Assembly: GCA_947069175.1 (NCBI GenBank)
Contig: CAMTDV010001633.1
Coordinates: 60,060,102-60,124,101 of the forward strand
Direction of reading: 5' to 3'
Length of the DNA stretch: 64,000 nucleotides
Origin: Scalesia atractyloides
Lineage: Eukaryota; Streptophyta; Magnoliopsida; Asterales; Asteraceae
This document shows, piece after piece, positions 11,504-23,471 of this stretch. The position numbers and the translations under genes are program-made. Numbering within the stretch: the stretch's first letter is position 1; every line of letters begins with the position of its first letter. The notes below the pieces were generated by a model, which worked only from the letters and a program-made list of their open reading frames with translations, was not told where the DNA came from and made no database searches.

Positions 11504-13418
11504 AAACCTGGAGGAGCGAAGAAAACAAATGCACGCGCCTTCCAGATGAATGCAAAGGAAGCGGTCGATAATAATAATGTTATAACGGGTACGTTCTTAA
11601 TTAATGATACTTATGCTAGAGTTCTTTTCGATTCAGGGGAAGATAAGTCGTTTGTAGACCATAAGTTTAGTGCCTTGCTAAATTTACCCATAAGAACTCT
11701 AGACATACCTATGATGTAGAACTCGCTGATGGAACTATTGAAACTGCTTCAACAATTCTAGATGGATGTTCCATATCCATCAAGAATCATCATGTTTCTA
11801 TTTCTCTCCTACCAATGAAATTAGCGGGATTCGATGTAGTATTGGGCATGGATTGGTTATCTCATAACCAAGCCCGTATAGCTTGCGACAAGAAACTCAT
11901 CGAAATTAAATCCCCAGCTGGTGACATACTCACCATTCAAGGAGACCTACATTATGGATTGTCTGAGAAAGCATCATTGCTTAAGACATCTCGATGCATG
12001 AAGAAAGGATGTGTCATCTATATGGCACAAGTAACCACTGATGCGCCAAAGCCGAAGATCGAGGATTTACCTATCATCTCTGAATTCACATACGTATTTC
12101 CCGAACACTTGCCTGGTCTTGCTCCAGATAGGCAAGTAGAGTTTAGTATTGATATCCTACCTGGTGCTGCACCTGTTGCAAGGGCTCCGTACCGTTTAGC
12201 ACCTATGGAGATGAAGGAATTACGAACTCAACTAGATGAACTCTTAGAAAAAGGTTTCATACAACCTAGCTCATCACCTTGGGGAGCTCCGATATTGTTT
12301 GTAAAGAAAAAGGACAGTTCAATGCGTATGTGCATTGATTACCGTGAGCTGAATAAGATAACAATTAAGAATCGTTACCCTTCACCCAGGATCAACGATT
12401 TATTCGACCAACTTCAAGGGGCGAGTTACTTCTCAAAGATTGATTTGAGGTCGGGTTACCATCAGCTCAAGGTTAGAACGGAAGATGTTCCAAAGACGGC
12501 TTTCAAGATGAGATATGGTCATTATGAATTCTTAGTGATGCCTTTTGGGCTCACAAACGCACCTGCAGCGTTCATGGATCTTATGAACCGAGTCTGCAAA
12601 CCTTATTTGGATAAGTTTGTCATTGTCTTCATAGACGACATACTTATCTACTCCCATAGTCAAAGCGGCCACGAGAAACACTTAAGGTGCATAATGGAGT
12701 TATTAAGACAAGAGAAACTCTATGCCAAGTTTTCTAAGTGTGAATTTTGGCTACGTGAAGTCCAGTTCTTAGGACATGTTATTAGTGAACGAGGAATCCA
12801 AGTAGATCCTGCCAAGATCAAGGCCATTATGAACTGGCAAGCACCTAAAACTCCATCTGAAATATGTAGCTTTCTGGGATTAGCTGGCTACTATAGAAGA
12901 TTCATAGAAAACTTCTCAAGGATAGCCAAACCCATGACTACTTTGACCTGCAAGGATGTTAAGTCTAACTGGGGTCCCAAGCAGCAGGAAGCCTTTGAGA
13001 TTTTGAAGCAGAAACTGAGTAACGCTCCAATATTGACATTACTAGAAGATATTGAAGACTTCGTGGTCTACTGTGATGCATCGCACACGGGCATGGGATG
13101 TGTGCTTATGCAAAGAGGCAAGTAATCGCCTATGCATCACGACAATTGAAGATACACGAAAGAAATTACACCACGCATGATCTAGAATTAGGTGCTGTGG
13201 TGTTTGCGCTCAAATTGTGGTGACATTACCTTTATGGAACGAAGTGTATTATATACACGGATCACAAAAGTCTCCAACACCTGTTAATAAAAAAAGATTT
13301 GAATATGCGACAACGTCGATGGATGGAAACGCTTAGTGATTATGATTGTGAAATTCGATACCATCCATGCAAGGCAAACGTAGTTGCCGATGCCCTAATT
13401 TACAAAGAAAGGACTAAA
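11504..13418 (+). pseudogene. Protease, reverse transcriptase and RNase H of the Tekay-like element
   Basis: The protease segment (about 11580-11900) has the catalytic DSG in VLFDSGEDKSFVDH, then a one-base frameshift near 11715. The longest open frame (11815-13125, 436 residues) holds the protease tail GFDVVLGMDWL (residues 5-15), RT with YRELNKITIKNRYP (176-189), first catalytic Asp in KIDLRSGYHQL (D210), FIDDILIYS (272-280), and the RNase H start VVYCDASHTG (D421). RNase H continues after another frameshift at 13125 and reaches 13418 (HPCKANVVADAL), where a nested solo LTR interrupts it. The catalytic residues survive but the frame does not. Confidence 0.9.
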
Positions 13419-14820
13419 TGTCGCAACCCCCGACCCCAGCCCGGGAGCGGGAGCCGCAAACTAGTCAAGTGGTACCGGTGTTTGTAAATTTGGCAGCGGA
13501 ATTAAAACATCAGGATCGTAGTTAGGAAATAAATATCAGAGTTTCAAAACACCAAACTTTTATATTAAACAAATGGGGTAGAACCCAAGTTTCCATTACA
13601 ACATTTGTAGGGACAAACCCTAATTTATGGAAAACATAAACTCCTTTTTGTTTAGGTAACTTTTATAGCCACTTTTCTAAGCCTTCAGTGCTCTCCATCT
13701 GGCTTCTATTAGCTTCACATTAAGTTACCTGAAACGCGTTTTAAAAACATTTTATCAGCAAGAAATACTAGCGAATCCATCTCAGTTTTATCAAAACAAG
13801 TGATTATACTTTATAGTTATTGAGAGCATCCGCATTTACAATGTTTACATCCACCCAATTACTCAATTAGTACTGTCAATCCTGACTTGTGGGTCATATT
13901 ACTTTGGGCCTTGTCACCCAACAGTAACGGTTCCTGTCACATTCACGTGACTATGGACTAGTAATGTATACAAAACCCCAACATACTGGCAGTAATTGTA
14001 GAATACATATACTCAATCACTGTTAAGCATAATTAAAACATTTGAGGTTTTGGTAACACATTTTTGACTCATAAAAAGGTTTACAAAAAGAGAATGTACT
14101 CGCCTTGAAAACTTAGGTATTCCTACGGAGTTTCTGGTGACAGTTCTTGATTACTTCCTGGAATTTCTATTTAAAACATACAATGCACATGTGTTAGTAA
14201 ATTAACCCAAGTCACTTTAACCATATAACACGAGACAGAACCCCAACGAACTTAGTCAGGCAGAGCCTCGACATGCGTCGTTGGATCCTAAATCAATCGG
14301 GTAGGACGCCCATACAACACGAGACAGAACCCCAACGAACTTAGTCGGGCAGAGCCTTGACATGCGTCGGTGGGTCCTAAATCAATCGGGTAGGGTAACG
14401 AATTAGTGATTGGGAGTTAAGATACTTACAGCGGGCAGTGCTTCGCAGATTTAGGGGTTTAGGGGGTGTTGCACGGAGACACAGAGATTCAGAGAGTAGA
14501 GGGAGTATACATTCGATTTTTCATATTGAAACTGAGCAACGAACCTAGTCCCACACTGCTCTATTTATACCCGATTTTGGTGCCAGAGACACCTAGCTAG
14601 GCAAGGTCAGCCTGGTCACAAGTGTACGGTTGCCACATCGCGCGAAACGGTGACACGTCACATAGACGTCTCCCGCGCATCGCGACAGAGACACCAGTCT
14701 CTGGCGCGTGGCGCCTGGGGTGCCCAGGTGGGCCTGCTCTGTTTTGCGTGCCGCGTCTCGATTCGCGTGTCTGGTTCTTCGTTAACGGTCCGGTTTTGGG
14801 TGTTTTGGAGAGTTGTTACA
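13419..14820 (-). mobile_element. Solo LTR nested in the pol gene of the Tekay-like element
   Basis: The 1402-bp insert has ends TGTCGCAAC and GTTGTTACA (inverted TG...CA termini) and is flanked by the 5-bp TSD CTAAA (13414-13418 and 14821-14825). A TATA box reads on the minus strand (14570-14561). The pol reading resumes right after the second TSD copy, so this is a clean insertion followed by LTR-LTR recombination. It holds no coding frame. It also carries an 87-bp tandem duplication. Confidence 0.92.
14223..14396. repeat. Tandem duplication, 2 x about 87 bp
   Basis: Two adjacent copies of a unit beginning ACACGAGACAGAACCCCAAC and ending AATCGGGTAGG are separated by only a few base changes. 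They lie in the U3 part of the nested solo LTR, upstream of its TATA box in the minus orientation. The position would suit a duplicated promoter element. Confidence 0.8.
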
Positions 14821-16291
14821 CTAAACCCATTCGGGTTAACGCGAAGAGTATGGAGCTAAAGAACAGTTTGAATGAAAAGATCTTGGATGCGAAGAAGCAA
14901 GCCTTGTTAGAGGCTAACATTCCAAGTGAAGAATTGGATAAAACTGATGAACAGTTGGTACCCGGAAATGATGGAATCCTCAGGCTCAATGACGAGTTTG
15001 GATTCCAGTCTTTGGAGGACTTAGGGATATGATCCTCCAGGAATCGCATAATTCAAAGTACTTTGTTCACCCGGGAGGTGACAAGATGTATAAAGATTTG
15101 AAGCCTAACTATTGGTGGATGGGTTTGAAGAAATCCATAGCCACCCACGTAGCTAAGTGTCTGACGTGTTCACAAGTTAAAGCTGAACATCAGAGGCCGT
15201 CAGGACTTCTACAACAGTTAGAAATTCCCACTTGGAAATGGGAATGTGTAACTATGGATTTTATTATCAAGTTACCTAAGACTAATCGCGGTAACGACAC
15301 GATCTGGGTTATCGTGGACAGGTTAACTAAGTCGGCTCATTTCTTACCTATCAAGGAAACTTTTAGCTCCGACAAACTAGTAAAGCTTTATGTAGACGAG
15401 ATTGTATCTTTACACAGCGTGCCAGTATCCATTGTATCCGATAGAAATACACGATATACCTCGCATTTTTGGAAAAGTTTCCAACAAGCTTTGGGCACGC
15501 GATTGAACTTTAGTACGGCTTATCATCCGCAGATGGACGGACAAAGTGAACGAACCATACAAATGTTGGAAGATATGTTACGAGATGTGTAATCGATCTA
15601 GGTGGAAGTTGCGATAGTCACTTACCCCTGATCGAGTTCTCCTACAATAATAGTTACCATACGAGTATCAAGGTAGCTCCGTTTGAAACCTTGTACGGGA
15701 GAAAGTGTAGAACGCACGTTTGCTGGGCTGAAGTTGGGGAAGCTCAACTGACAGGACCTGAGATAGTCCTAGAGACGACTGACAAGATTTTGCAAATCCG
15801 TGATCGTCTCAAATCCGCTCGTGATCGGCAGAAAAGTTATGCAGATAAGAGGCGTAAACCTCTTGAGTTCCAGATAGGGGATAAGGTACTATTGAAGGTA
15901 TCGCCTTGGAAAGGCATTATACGGTTTGGCAAGAAGGGTAAGTTGCGCCCGAGATACCTTGGACCGTTTGAGATTGTCGAACGTATCGGATCTGTAGCTT
16001 ATGCTTAAATTACCTGAAAAGTCAAATGGAATCCATGATGTGTTCCACATCTCTAACTTGAAGAAATGTTTAGCGGATGAGTCACTAGCTATGTCACACG
16101 AAGACGTGCAAATAGATGAAAACTTACGGTTCGTTGAGAAACCGGTGCCGATTGAAGATTGGCAAGTAAAGAAGCTTCGTAGAAAGCACGTACCTATTGT
16201 AACTGTCAAATGGGATGCTCATTGAGGCCCCGAATACAAATGGGAAGTCGAGTTCGTTATGCGGCAAAAGTACCGTCATTTGTTTGATTAA
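14821..16291 (+). pseudogene. Integrase and C-terminal chromodomain of the Tekay-like element
   Basis: The open frame 15029-15592 (187 residues) contains the HHCC zinc domain (C44 and C47 in CLTCSQV) and the catalytic triad D77 (MDFI), D138 (SDRN) and E174 (GQSER), with the usual 35-residue D-E spacing. A TAA at 15592 breaks it. The next segments carry the integrase C-terminal motif YLGPFEIVERIGSVAYA (15950-16008) and, after a frame change, a chromodomain block VEKPVPIEDWQVKKLRR...VTVKW and KYRHLF, ending at TAA 16289-16291. The chromodomain would tether integration to histone marks. A TGA at about 16223 splits it. Confidence 0.88.
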
Positions 16292-16313
16292 AATCTCGAG
16301 GTCGAGATTTATT

Positions 16314-16328
16314 TTAAGGGGGTGAGGA
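16314..16328 (+). other. Polypurine tract
   Basis: The purine-rich AAGGGGGTGAGGA run directly precedes the 3' LTR start TGTAAGACC, the plus-strand primer position expected for an LTR element. Confidence 0.8.
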
Positions 16329-19300
16329 TGTAAGACCTCGTGTTTTTACGTCCAATAAAGTTCCGACACATGTCCTGCTAATTCTCGTGCCATATGCTAA
16401 AACGAGAGGGATCAAAGTCGTCGAAACACTAAATTAGGATCATTATGTGTTAGTGATTAAAGTTGAGGGGCTAATGTGGTAAAATGCCAAAATTCTCATT
16501 TCTGGAAGGCGGTTGCGGACCGCAAGGCTCAGGCCATACGGTCCGCAACCCCTAGAAAGCTGTGGGCGCCTGAAGGTCCTTACGGACCGCATGGCTAAAC
16601 CCATACGGTTCGCAAGGACCTGCCAGCGACCAGAATTGTGGCAGCTTCACATGCTGCTACCTTTGTCGCGATTGCCACACTCTTGCACCTGTTGCCACGA
16701 CTTGGGACACTTGTGCTCGTCCTATATCAGCCTCCAACACCTGGCATGACCTCATGAGCCTTCCAAAAGTATAAATAGGCACTTGGTTGCCATAACTCAC
16801 TACTCATTCATCTCATTCTCCTCTCTAGATCATTTGGGAAGTTCCTGAAGTCTTTGGAGCATCCCCCTAAGCATTCTAGTCCTATTTGGATCACAAGTAA
16901 GTGTTCCAACTCGTTCTTTTCAGTTTTGTAGGCTTTAAGCCCAAAGTCAAAGCGTTTACGTAAAAACACTTTGACTTTGAGCTAAGACCATTATGATCCA
17001 GCCATTGTTCGTTACGAACGTGGCTACGTGATCATAATTAGGAAGGTGTTAATCCCTTAAAAAGGCACCTCCTGATTACCACGTTTACTTGGTCAATTGA
17101 CGGGTCAAAGTTATATTCATAAAAAGTCAAACGGGTCAGTTTTGAAATAAAATCATATCTAGTAATGTAGATGTTATAAAATACATTTTAACACTTTAAT
17201 AACTTGGTATTAATAGTTAGGACATGTATAAACATATTTGGCCCGTCAAGTCCAGGTATAGGGTCGGTTCGCAACCAAAAGTCATGAAGTTTGACTTTCC
17301 GTTCTGGCCCGATTTAGCTCCCTAGGATACTGACTTTAAGTCAGTTTAGGACCATGTTATAGTATAGTATAACCTCCTAAAGTTATTACTACATGGTCCG
17401 ATAGAAACCTGCGTTTTATACAAGTCTCCGTTATTATGCCTAAACTTTTACTAAAATGCCCTTTTTGTCCAAAACAAGGTTTTAAACATGAACAAGCATA
17501 CAAATGAGTTACCTACTGATATGCTAACTTGAATAACTTAAACTGATGTCAATAATCTAGTCGTGAACTAAGTTTTGATGTAATGACGTAGTGTATACTT
17601 TTAAATGACCAAATTGTCCTTTTCAGCATTCTAAATGATTTTAACATATTTTCTTCACCAAAACTAAATACCTACTGATGTAATATCATAATGTGGATTA
17701 TTTGGGATGTCCACTCTGATTAAAATGAGTTGATGCTTAAGATTCGTATAATACCGATAAATGACCAAAATACCTTTTTCGCATAAAATGGCTTTTAACT
17801 ATGCTTTCATAACCAAATCTTTTACCTACTATTATAATATGTTAAATAACTTATTTTGGTTATATAAAACGATTATAACTTCAGTTAGTAGTAAATATCG
17901 AATTTAACGACATTTATCGACCTTATCGCCTTTTCGGCGCATAGTATGGTTTAAAAGCATATCTATGTCCCAAGACTTGTTACCTACTGATTTGTAAACT
18001 TATTTTTAATATTTATATAGTAAGTACAAGTCCCATACTCAAATTCTAGCGCATTGTACCGTAATTATTTAACATAAGACTAGCCGGTTCAAGTCTATGA
18101 CTTAACTAAGGACCCGTTAGCATTCTAATTGGTTAATAATACCATCATTCCAGACTAGACGCCTTCTAGTAGATCGTGCTTGTACTTATCTCTTTTTTTT
18201 TTGCGGCTGAGTTATTATTTTCTTGAAGATTTGGCTCAGGTAAATACTTTTAACCTATTTCCCTATACGTGCTTGAGATACGGTATATTATTACCGCTTG
18301 GTCAGGTATGGGATCATGTAATGTCCAGTTGGGATATTAACTAAATCACATAACCCGTTTTAAGCTGTTTTGTCTAATAACTTAAACATTGGGGGTTGGC
18401 TTGACCATGTCTGGGATATCCTTAGGCTCATTAAAGTGCTAATGCCACGACTTATAGCATGTGGTGTAGGCATACACCGGTCAATTGCATTATTATTATT
18501 ATCTGCTTTCTGTGTGAAAGTTCAAATGTGGTGTGTCAGTCGATCATGTCTTGGTTTTCATAGTGGGCCCCATATGTATTGACAGGTTTATAAATCGTAT
18601 ACAAGGTCATTTGTACTATCCCAAGTTATTTATAAAAATGTGCCTAGCGCACTTAAAATAATTTTTTTAAAGATTTTCAAAAGTGTCGGTTGATTTCACC
18701 AGTGAAAACTGGCGTATTTTCAAAAGATTAAGTTACAAGTACGACACATAATAGACTAGGAGCTGCGTAGGCGGCGACATAGAGGATTTGCATCCCTTAG
18801 TTGCCTTAAAAGTCGGTTTATCATTTGTGTACATTTGCGATCCGTCTGTGGATCCGTATTACAAACCTTGTAATTTGTATTTAAACTTTGAACTCTATGG
18901 TTTGTAATAGTTTATTTTAACTCCAAGACTTCTGTTGTGTTGCTCTGTGTTTATTGGTTATAATGATATCAACTATACGTCATGATACTCCCCACCGGGA
19001 ATCTTACATGGAAATCGGGGTGTGATAATACCGTACCGTTTTCATTATTTATAAGTTAACCAGTCCAAGTCTATAACTTGAATAAGACCCGTTAACTTTC
19101 TAATGGATTATTATACTATTCATTCAAGACTAAGGGTGTCCAGTAAATTGCAACCTTGCTAGTTATTTTGTTTGAACAGTTGTGCTTATATTTATCTTTG
19201 GATTTTAAAGATTTAAGTCAAGTAAATACTCTTAACCTATTTTCCCTATACAGGCTTGGGATACGGTATATTATTACCTCATGGTCAGGTATGGGATCAG

Positions 19301-20032
19301 TGACCTATGTGTTAGGAATCCAAATAATCCTTTTTAATTCGTATTGCTTGATAACTTAAACATCGGGGGTTAATACGACTGTGTCCTGGATATCCTCGGC
19401 TCATTTAATTGTAAATGACCACGATCTAAGCACGGGGTGTAGGCATACTCCTGACAGATGCTAATGCTATAATAAAATATTTTTATAACCCAATACGGGT
19501 TTACCCAATAACGGTTTTAAAGTGGTGTGTCGGTTAATCATGATCTCGGCATAGCTTCCGTGCCCTATATGTATTGACAAGCATGTAAAACTGATAACAT
19601 GAGAAATAGTTTATCCCAAGTTATTTATGAAAATATTTGTACAATTGTGTACATAAAATGATTTTGAAATATTTTCAAAATGTGTCGGTTTTTTGTATTT
19701 ACCAGTGTAAACCGGCATATCTTCAAAAGACTTAGCGCAGGTTGCAAAGTACGTAAATAGGCTGGAAGCTGCCCGATAAATGCTTAAGTGGAATTTGCAA
19801 CTTCATGCATGAAGCCTAGTAGTCTATTACATAATCATTTTGTTATTTCGATCCACATGTGGATCTATTACACATTTCCGTTTGTATATTGTTTTTTTTA
19901 ACATTCGATCGTTTGTAATTTGTAAGAGTATTTTATACTCTCAGACTTCCACTGTGTTAATTGTGAATATCTATATCAATTTGTTACAAATAAACCCCAA
20001 GTCCGGCCCCACCGAAAAATCAAGGTGTGACA
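16329..20032 (+). repeat. 3' LTR of the Tekay-like element (3704 bp, with internal duplication)
   Basis: It starts TGTAAGACCTCG after the polypurine tract and ends GTGTGACA before TSD TAAGG. TATA box at 16770-16778. An internal LTR-end sequence at about 18840-19027 (ending GGGGTGTGATA) nearly matches the 5' LTR end; the DNA then restarts with a diverged copy of the preceding 1 kb (copy 1 about 18056-19032, copy 2 about 19033-20032). The LTR is thus more than twice the 5' LTR length. Confidence 0.85.
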
Positions 20033-20037
20033 TAAGG

Positions 20038-21510
20038 TAGTATAGATATAGATGTGTCGGAGTCACATCGTCCAAGCCTGCCGCGTACTTCCCCCTCCAC
20101 CCCTGTGTGATGTTTCACACCCACAAAATTCTACAAAACTAGTGTCACCTAAACATGACTCGAATTATCTTAAATTTATAATATAACAATTGCAAGTTGG
20201 ATAAACAATAACTTTTTTTTTTGTCTTTTGTTTTTGTTTTTTGACTTTTCTTTCTTTTGTCTTTATTGTTTTTTTATACCTTTGAGATTTAACTTTCAAT
20301 GTTAACAATTACACCTTCTTGACTTTCTAAAATGTTGTAATCAAGTTTATGTGTTTATTTTTATGTATGTGTTTGTATAAATTCAAATTGATTTACGTTT
20401 AGACCTAAATTTAACCCGGTAATAAGTTGGGTTAAATATAATATATTTCTTATGTTTATTATTATGTACGTTTTAAGTTGGTCTAGGTTTTTTAACGGCA
20501 AATTTCTTTTATTCCTCGTTGTCTATGGGACTTGAACACCAAGACCTCCATCTTCCAAAGTGTTTAAAGACTTTGTCTTTGCCAATAGACCACCACCCCA
20601 TTGGTGAGTTGGTCTACGTTTTATTGTCAATTATTCTTTTCTTTAAATGAGTCGGGTAAAATATAATATGTTTTAATGCTTATTTTTATGTACGTTTTCA
20701 GCTGGTCTAAGTTTTGACGTAAATTACAATTAGGAGATGTGGATAGTGCCTTTATCCTATTGGTTTTTTTGTTTCTTTCTTATTTTTTCTGGACTTTATT
20801 ATTTTTATTTTTTAGTTTTCTTTATGTTTAATGTTTTAGTTTTAGGTTCCTTTTCATTAAAGTTATATTTAAGATAACATTTACGTTTTCATCTACAGTT
20901 AATATAAAATCATTTTGTCCCGCTGTCCAATTTAAATATATCATTTTATGGTTTTCAGTCGATATAAAATATGTGTCGATATTCTTTTGAAAATATTTCT
21001 TTCGAGTGGTATATTGAACCAAAACACATATCGACCAAAACCCCATAGTGTAACGCGGGTAATCTAACTAGTTCAGTACATCTCTTTTCATGGTCTATAA
21101 AGGTTAATGATATATTCTTTTACTTTTTCGTTAATATATTATTTTATTTTATCACTAATTTTGGTTTGAAGTTATAACTCCTGTAACGTTTTAAACAACT
21201 TAATAAAATTTAAATATAATGAACTAATACATAAAGTATGGTTTTAAACAACTTTACTAATATCTAAATTAAATTATTACATTAACCTTTTTATTTAAAG
21301 AAAAAAACCACAACGTTGAAATCTAATATTTTTTTTTCCATAAAACTAGGATTCGATTCTTTTCTTTTTCCAATAAAATTACGAAATATGAGAGTAGTAT
21401 ATATGTGTCACCGGTTTGAATACGACGTTATGACGCGTGGTCGTCATCCAGCTGGATCCCAAACACAACCTCTTGCTAATCTCACAGCCTGTTCCCTCAC
21501 CGTAACTACC
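20038..21510. other. Intergenic region upstream of the MYB gene
   Basis: AT-rich, with poly-T runs at 20212-20275. The only recognisable feature is a SINE-like remnant on the minus strand. The last 300 bp are likely MYB promoter. Confidence 0.5.
20505..20605 (-). mobile_element. tRNA-derived SINE-like remnant
   Basis: The minus strand shows a box-A-like GGTCTATTGGCAAAGAC and, about 50 bp on, a box-B-like GGTGTTCAAGTCCC, the spacing and order of an internal RNA polymerase III promoter. No clear poly-A or TSD could be fixed. A degenerate element is the most economical reading. Confidence 0.4.
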
Positions 21511-21520
21511 CTATATAAAA
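21511..21520 (+). promoter_or_regulatory. TATA box of the MYB gene
   Basis: CTATATAAAA lies 59-68 bp before the ATG, a normal distance for a short plant 5' UTR. The leader between is rich in CCACC and CAAC. Confidence 0.7.
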
Positions 21521-21578
21521 CCACATTTCCACCACCCACACAACTTGACACAAAACGCCACAAATAATAATAACAATA

Positions 21579-22397
21579 ATGGATAGGATCAAAGGCCCAT
21601 GGAGCCCCGAAGAAGATCAAATGCTCCAACAACTTGTTGAACAACACGGTCCAAGAAACTGGTCTCTTGTTAGCAAATCCATCCCGGGTCGATCCGGAAA
21701 ATCGTGCCGGTTGCGGTGGTGCAACCAGCTCTCGCCCCAGGTGGAGCACCGGGCGTTTACGCCCGAAGAGGATGAAACTATCCTTCGGGCGCATGCCCGG
21801 TTTGGGAACAAATGGGCTACTATTGCCCGTTTGTTATCGGGCAGGACCGATAACGCGGTTAAGAACCATTGGAATTCTACTTTGAAGAGGAAGTGTTCGT
21901 CTATGACGAATGAAGAATTTAATCAATTTTCGGTTCAACAACCTTTGTTAAAAAGGTCGGTTAGTGCCGGATCGGGTGTACCCGTTTCGGGTTTTTATTT
22001 AAACCCGGGCAGTCCGTCTGGATCTGACGTCAGCGATTCGAGCGTGCACCGACCGCCACCGGTGACCGCCGTTGACGAACCGTCGACGTCGTTGACCTTG
22101 TCGCTTCCTGGAGCCGACTCGTGTGAAGCGTCGTCGGCTCCACATCCACCGCCGGTTCCGAAGCCGGCGACAACAATTTCGTCAGCGATGCAGCGACTTC
22201 AGGTATCGGCGGTGGTGGATGCAACGGAAAATAAATTTCCGGCGGCGGAGTTTTTGTCGGTAATGCAAGAGATGATTAGGATGGAAGTGAGGAATTACAT
22301 TACCGGCGTAGACGGTGGTAGCGATGGGTTTAGGGCGGCGACAGCGGCAGTGGAGACCGCGGTGGCAAATAGGTTTGGGATTAACAAGATCCATTAG
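21579..22397 (+). CDS. R2R3-MYB transcription factor, subgroup 22 (MYB44/70/73/77-like)
   Basis: This intact 272-residue single-exon protein should act in the nucleus as a DNA-binding regulator. R2 spans about residues 6-53 (W8, W28, W47) and R3 about 59-104 (F60, W79, W98). Three subgroup-22 signatures follow: SGFYLNPGSPSGSDVSDSS (137-155), the EAR-like repression motif LTLSLPG (172-178), and FLSVMQEMIRMEVRNYI (225-241). Arabidopsis members (MYB44, about 305 residues; MYB70, 73, 77) are intronless and act in ABA, stress and auxin responses; this copy is somewhat shorter. Start: first ATG after the TATA box, with the conserved KGPWSPEED just behind it. Orthology to one named gene cannot be decided here. 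Confidence 0.95.
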   Translation: MDRIKGPWSPEEDQMLQQLVEQHGPRNWSLVSKSIPGRSGKSCRLRWCNQLSPQVEHRAFTPEEDETILRAHARFGNKWATIARLLSGRTDNAVKNHWNSTLKRKCSSMTNEEFNQFSVQQPLLKRSVSAGSGVPVSGFYLNPGSPSGSDVSDSSVHRPPPVTAVDEPSTSLTLSLPGADSCEASSAPHPPPVPKPATTISSAMQRLQVSAVVDATENKFPAAEFLSVMQEMIRMEVRNYITGVDGGSDGFRAATAAVETAVANRFGINKIH

Positions 22398-22848
22398 CAA
22401 TGTTTTCATAACCGGACCGGATGCCCCATTACTACTACAGCACGGAAATTAATTTTGTTAGTTGCTGATGGTCAAGGGGAGAGGTTGACCAAAAAAAATG
22501 AAATAAGTTTTGTAAAGTGAACGGATTAATATGATGTTTATTTTGTTATAAAAGAGTTTAGTTTAATCGGATGATATTGGTTTAATTTAGATATGGTGAT
22601 GAGGTGACATGTGGTTGAAACTGGTTTATAGGAAACGTGTTACTGAATTTGGATGATATTTGAGAAAGTGAGGTACGACGTACAGCTTGCAGATTTGAAT
22701 GCGATCTTGTAACACGCTTTTGACACCTAACATAGATTCTCCTCTGTCCTTTTCTTTTCCTTTTTTTTTAACTATTTCTTTTAGTTTTGGTTCAGCAGTT
22801 TGGAACGACTCGGGTGGCGTTTTTTTTATCAGGATAAAGAATAAATTA
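22398..22848. other. MYB 3' flank
   Basis: 3' UTR and downstream DNA of the MYB gene. No other gene was seen. The poly(A) site cannot be fixed from sequence. Confidence 0.5.
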
Positions 22849-23077
22849 TACTGTGGGGAGTGGGTTTGGGTTGCCTTTCAACGTCCCATCCCGTGTTGAT
22901 GTTGGGCTAGGCGTTGCCCTTTGGCGTGGGTATTCTGCCTGGCAGGGGCAGGGTGAGCTAGCTGGCTGGTTCCCTTCACATGGCTGGCTAAGCCACGTCA
23001 CACCACACCTCTTTCACACCCCACTTTCGCCAATGTTATGCAAAGCCCTCAACCCAAACTCTCACACCCCGCAGTCT
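22849..23077. mobile_element. Candidate MITE with GGGG-type inverted ends
   Basis: The left end ACTGTGGGGAGTGGGTTTGG and the complement of the right end, ACTGCGGGGTGTGAGAGTTTGG, are similar over about 25 bp. The inside is unusually GC-rich for the region and non-coding. No unambiguous target duplication is seen (TTAT at the left, TTAA at the right), so a Harbinger-like origin is only a guess. Confidence 0.5.
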
Positions 23078-23212
23078 TAATCTGTTGTTAGGTTGAATAC
23101 GTGATTTGAGTTGATTCTCGTAGCATGATACAATTTAAAAGTGGTGTGTATGCATCGAGTTTCTTTATATACACTTCGATTTTGATATTTTATTTATATG
23201 CACTAGTACAGA

Positions 23213-23288
23213 ATTCACGTGTTGCAGCAGAGTTGACGAAAATTCGTACAATTCACGTGTTGCAGCAGAGTTGACGAAAATTCGTACA
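23213..23288. repeat. Perfect tandem duplication, 2 x 38 bp
   Basis: A 38-bp unit beginning ATTCACGTGTTGCAGCAG occurs twice head to tail (23213-23250, 23251-23288). Each unit holds CACGTG, a G-box core. It lies about 0.8 kb downstream of the MYB stop codon. Confidence 0.9.
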
Positions 23289-23471
23289 CATCAGGCGATC
23301 ACGTGGTCATTCATGAACATATCATGATTCAGTTAGATTATCATAAAGTAATTTTTTTGAACGACAGATCAACTGGATTTCCAGCTAACTCTAAAGGGCC
23401 AGTATATACTGTTTAAACCCCTCACCCAAGGTTAGAATCCCTTCCAGAGGTACTCTCCCATATTAACATAA

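Larger units (their letters stand above)
6133..20032 (+). mobile_element. Tekay-like Ty3/gypsy chromovirus, full length but decayed
   Basis: A 13.9-kb element is flanked by the 5-bp TSD TAAGG (6128-6132 and 20033-20037). Order: 5' LTR 6133-7868, PBS, extra ORF, gag, protease-RT-RNase H, a nested solo LTR, integrase with C-terminal chromodomain, polypurine tract, 3' LTR 16329-20032. LTRs start TGTAA and end GTGTGACA. The PR-RT-RH-IN order, the iMet PBS and the chromodomain place it in the chromoviruses; the protease block GFDVVLGMDWLSHNQA suits the Tekay/Del branch. Each coding region has frameshifts or stops. The LTRs differ by about 2 kb through rearrangement. Confidence 0.9.

Noticed and set aside
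14223..14396. Direct repeats considered as a CRISPR-like array
   Set aside because: Only two units of about 87 bp, adjacent without unique spacers, inside a plant LTR.
21444..22409. Long frames antisense and out of frame to the MYB gene
   Set aside because: Shadows of the GC-rich MYB coding sequence, which has unmistakable R2R3 repeats.
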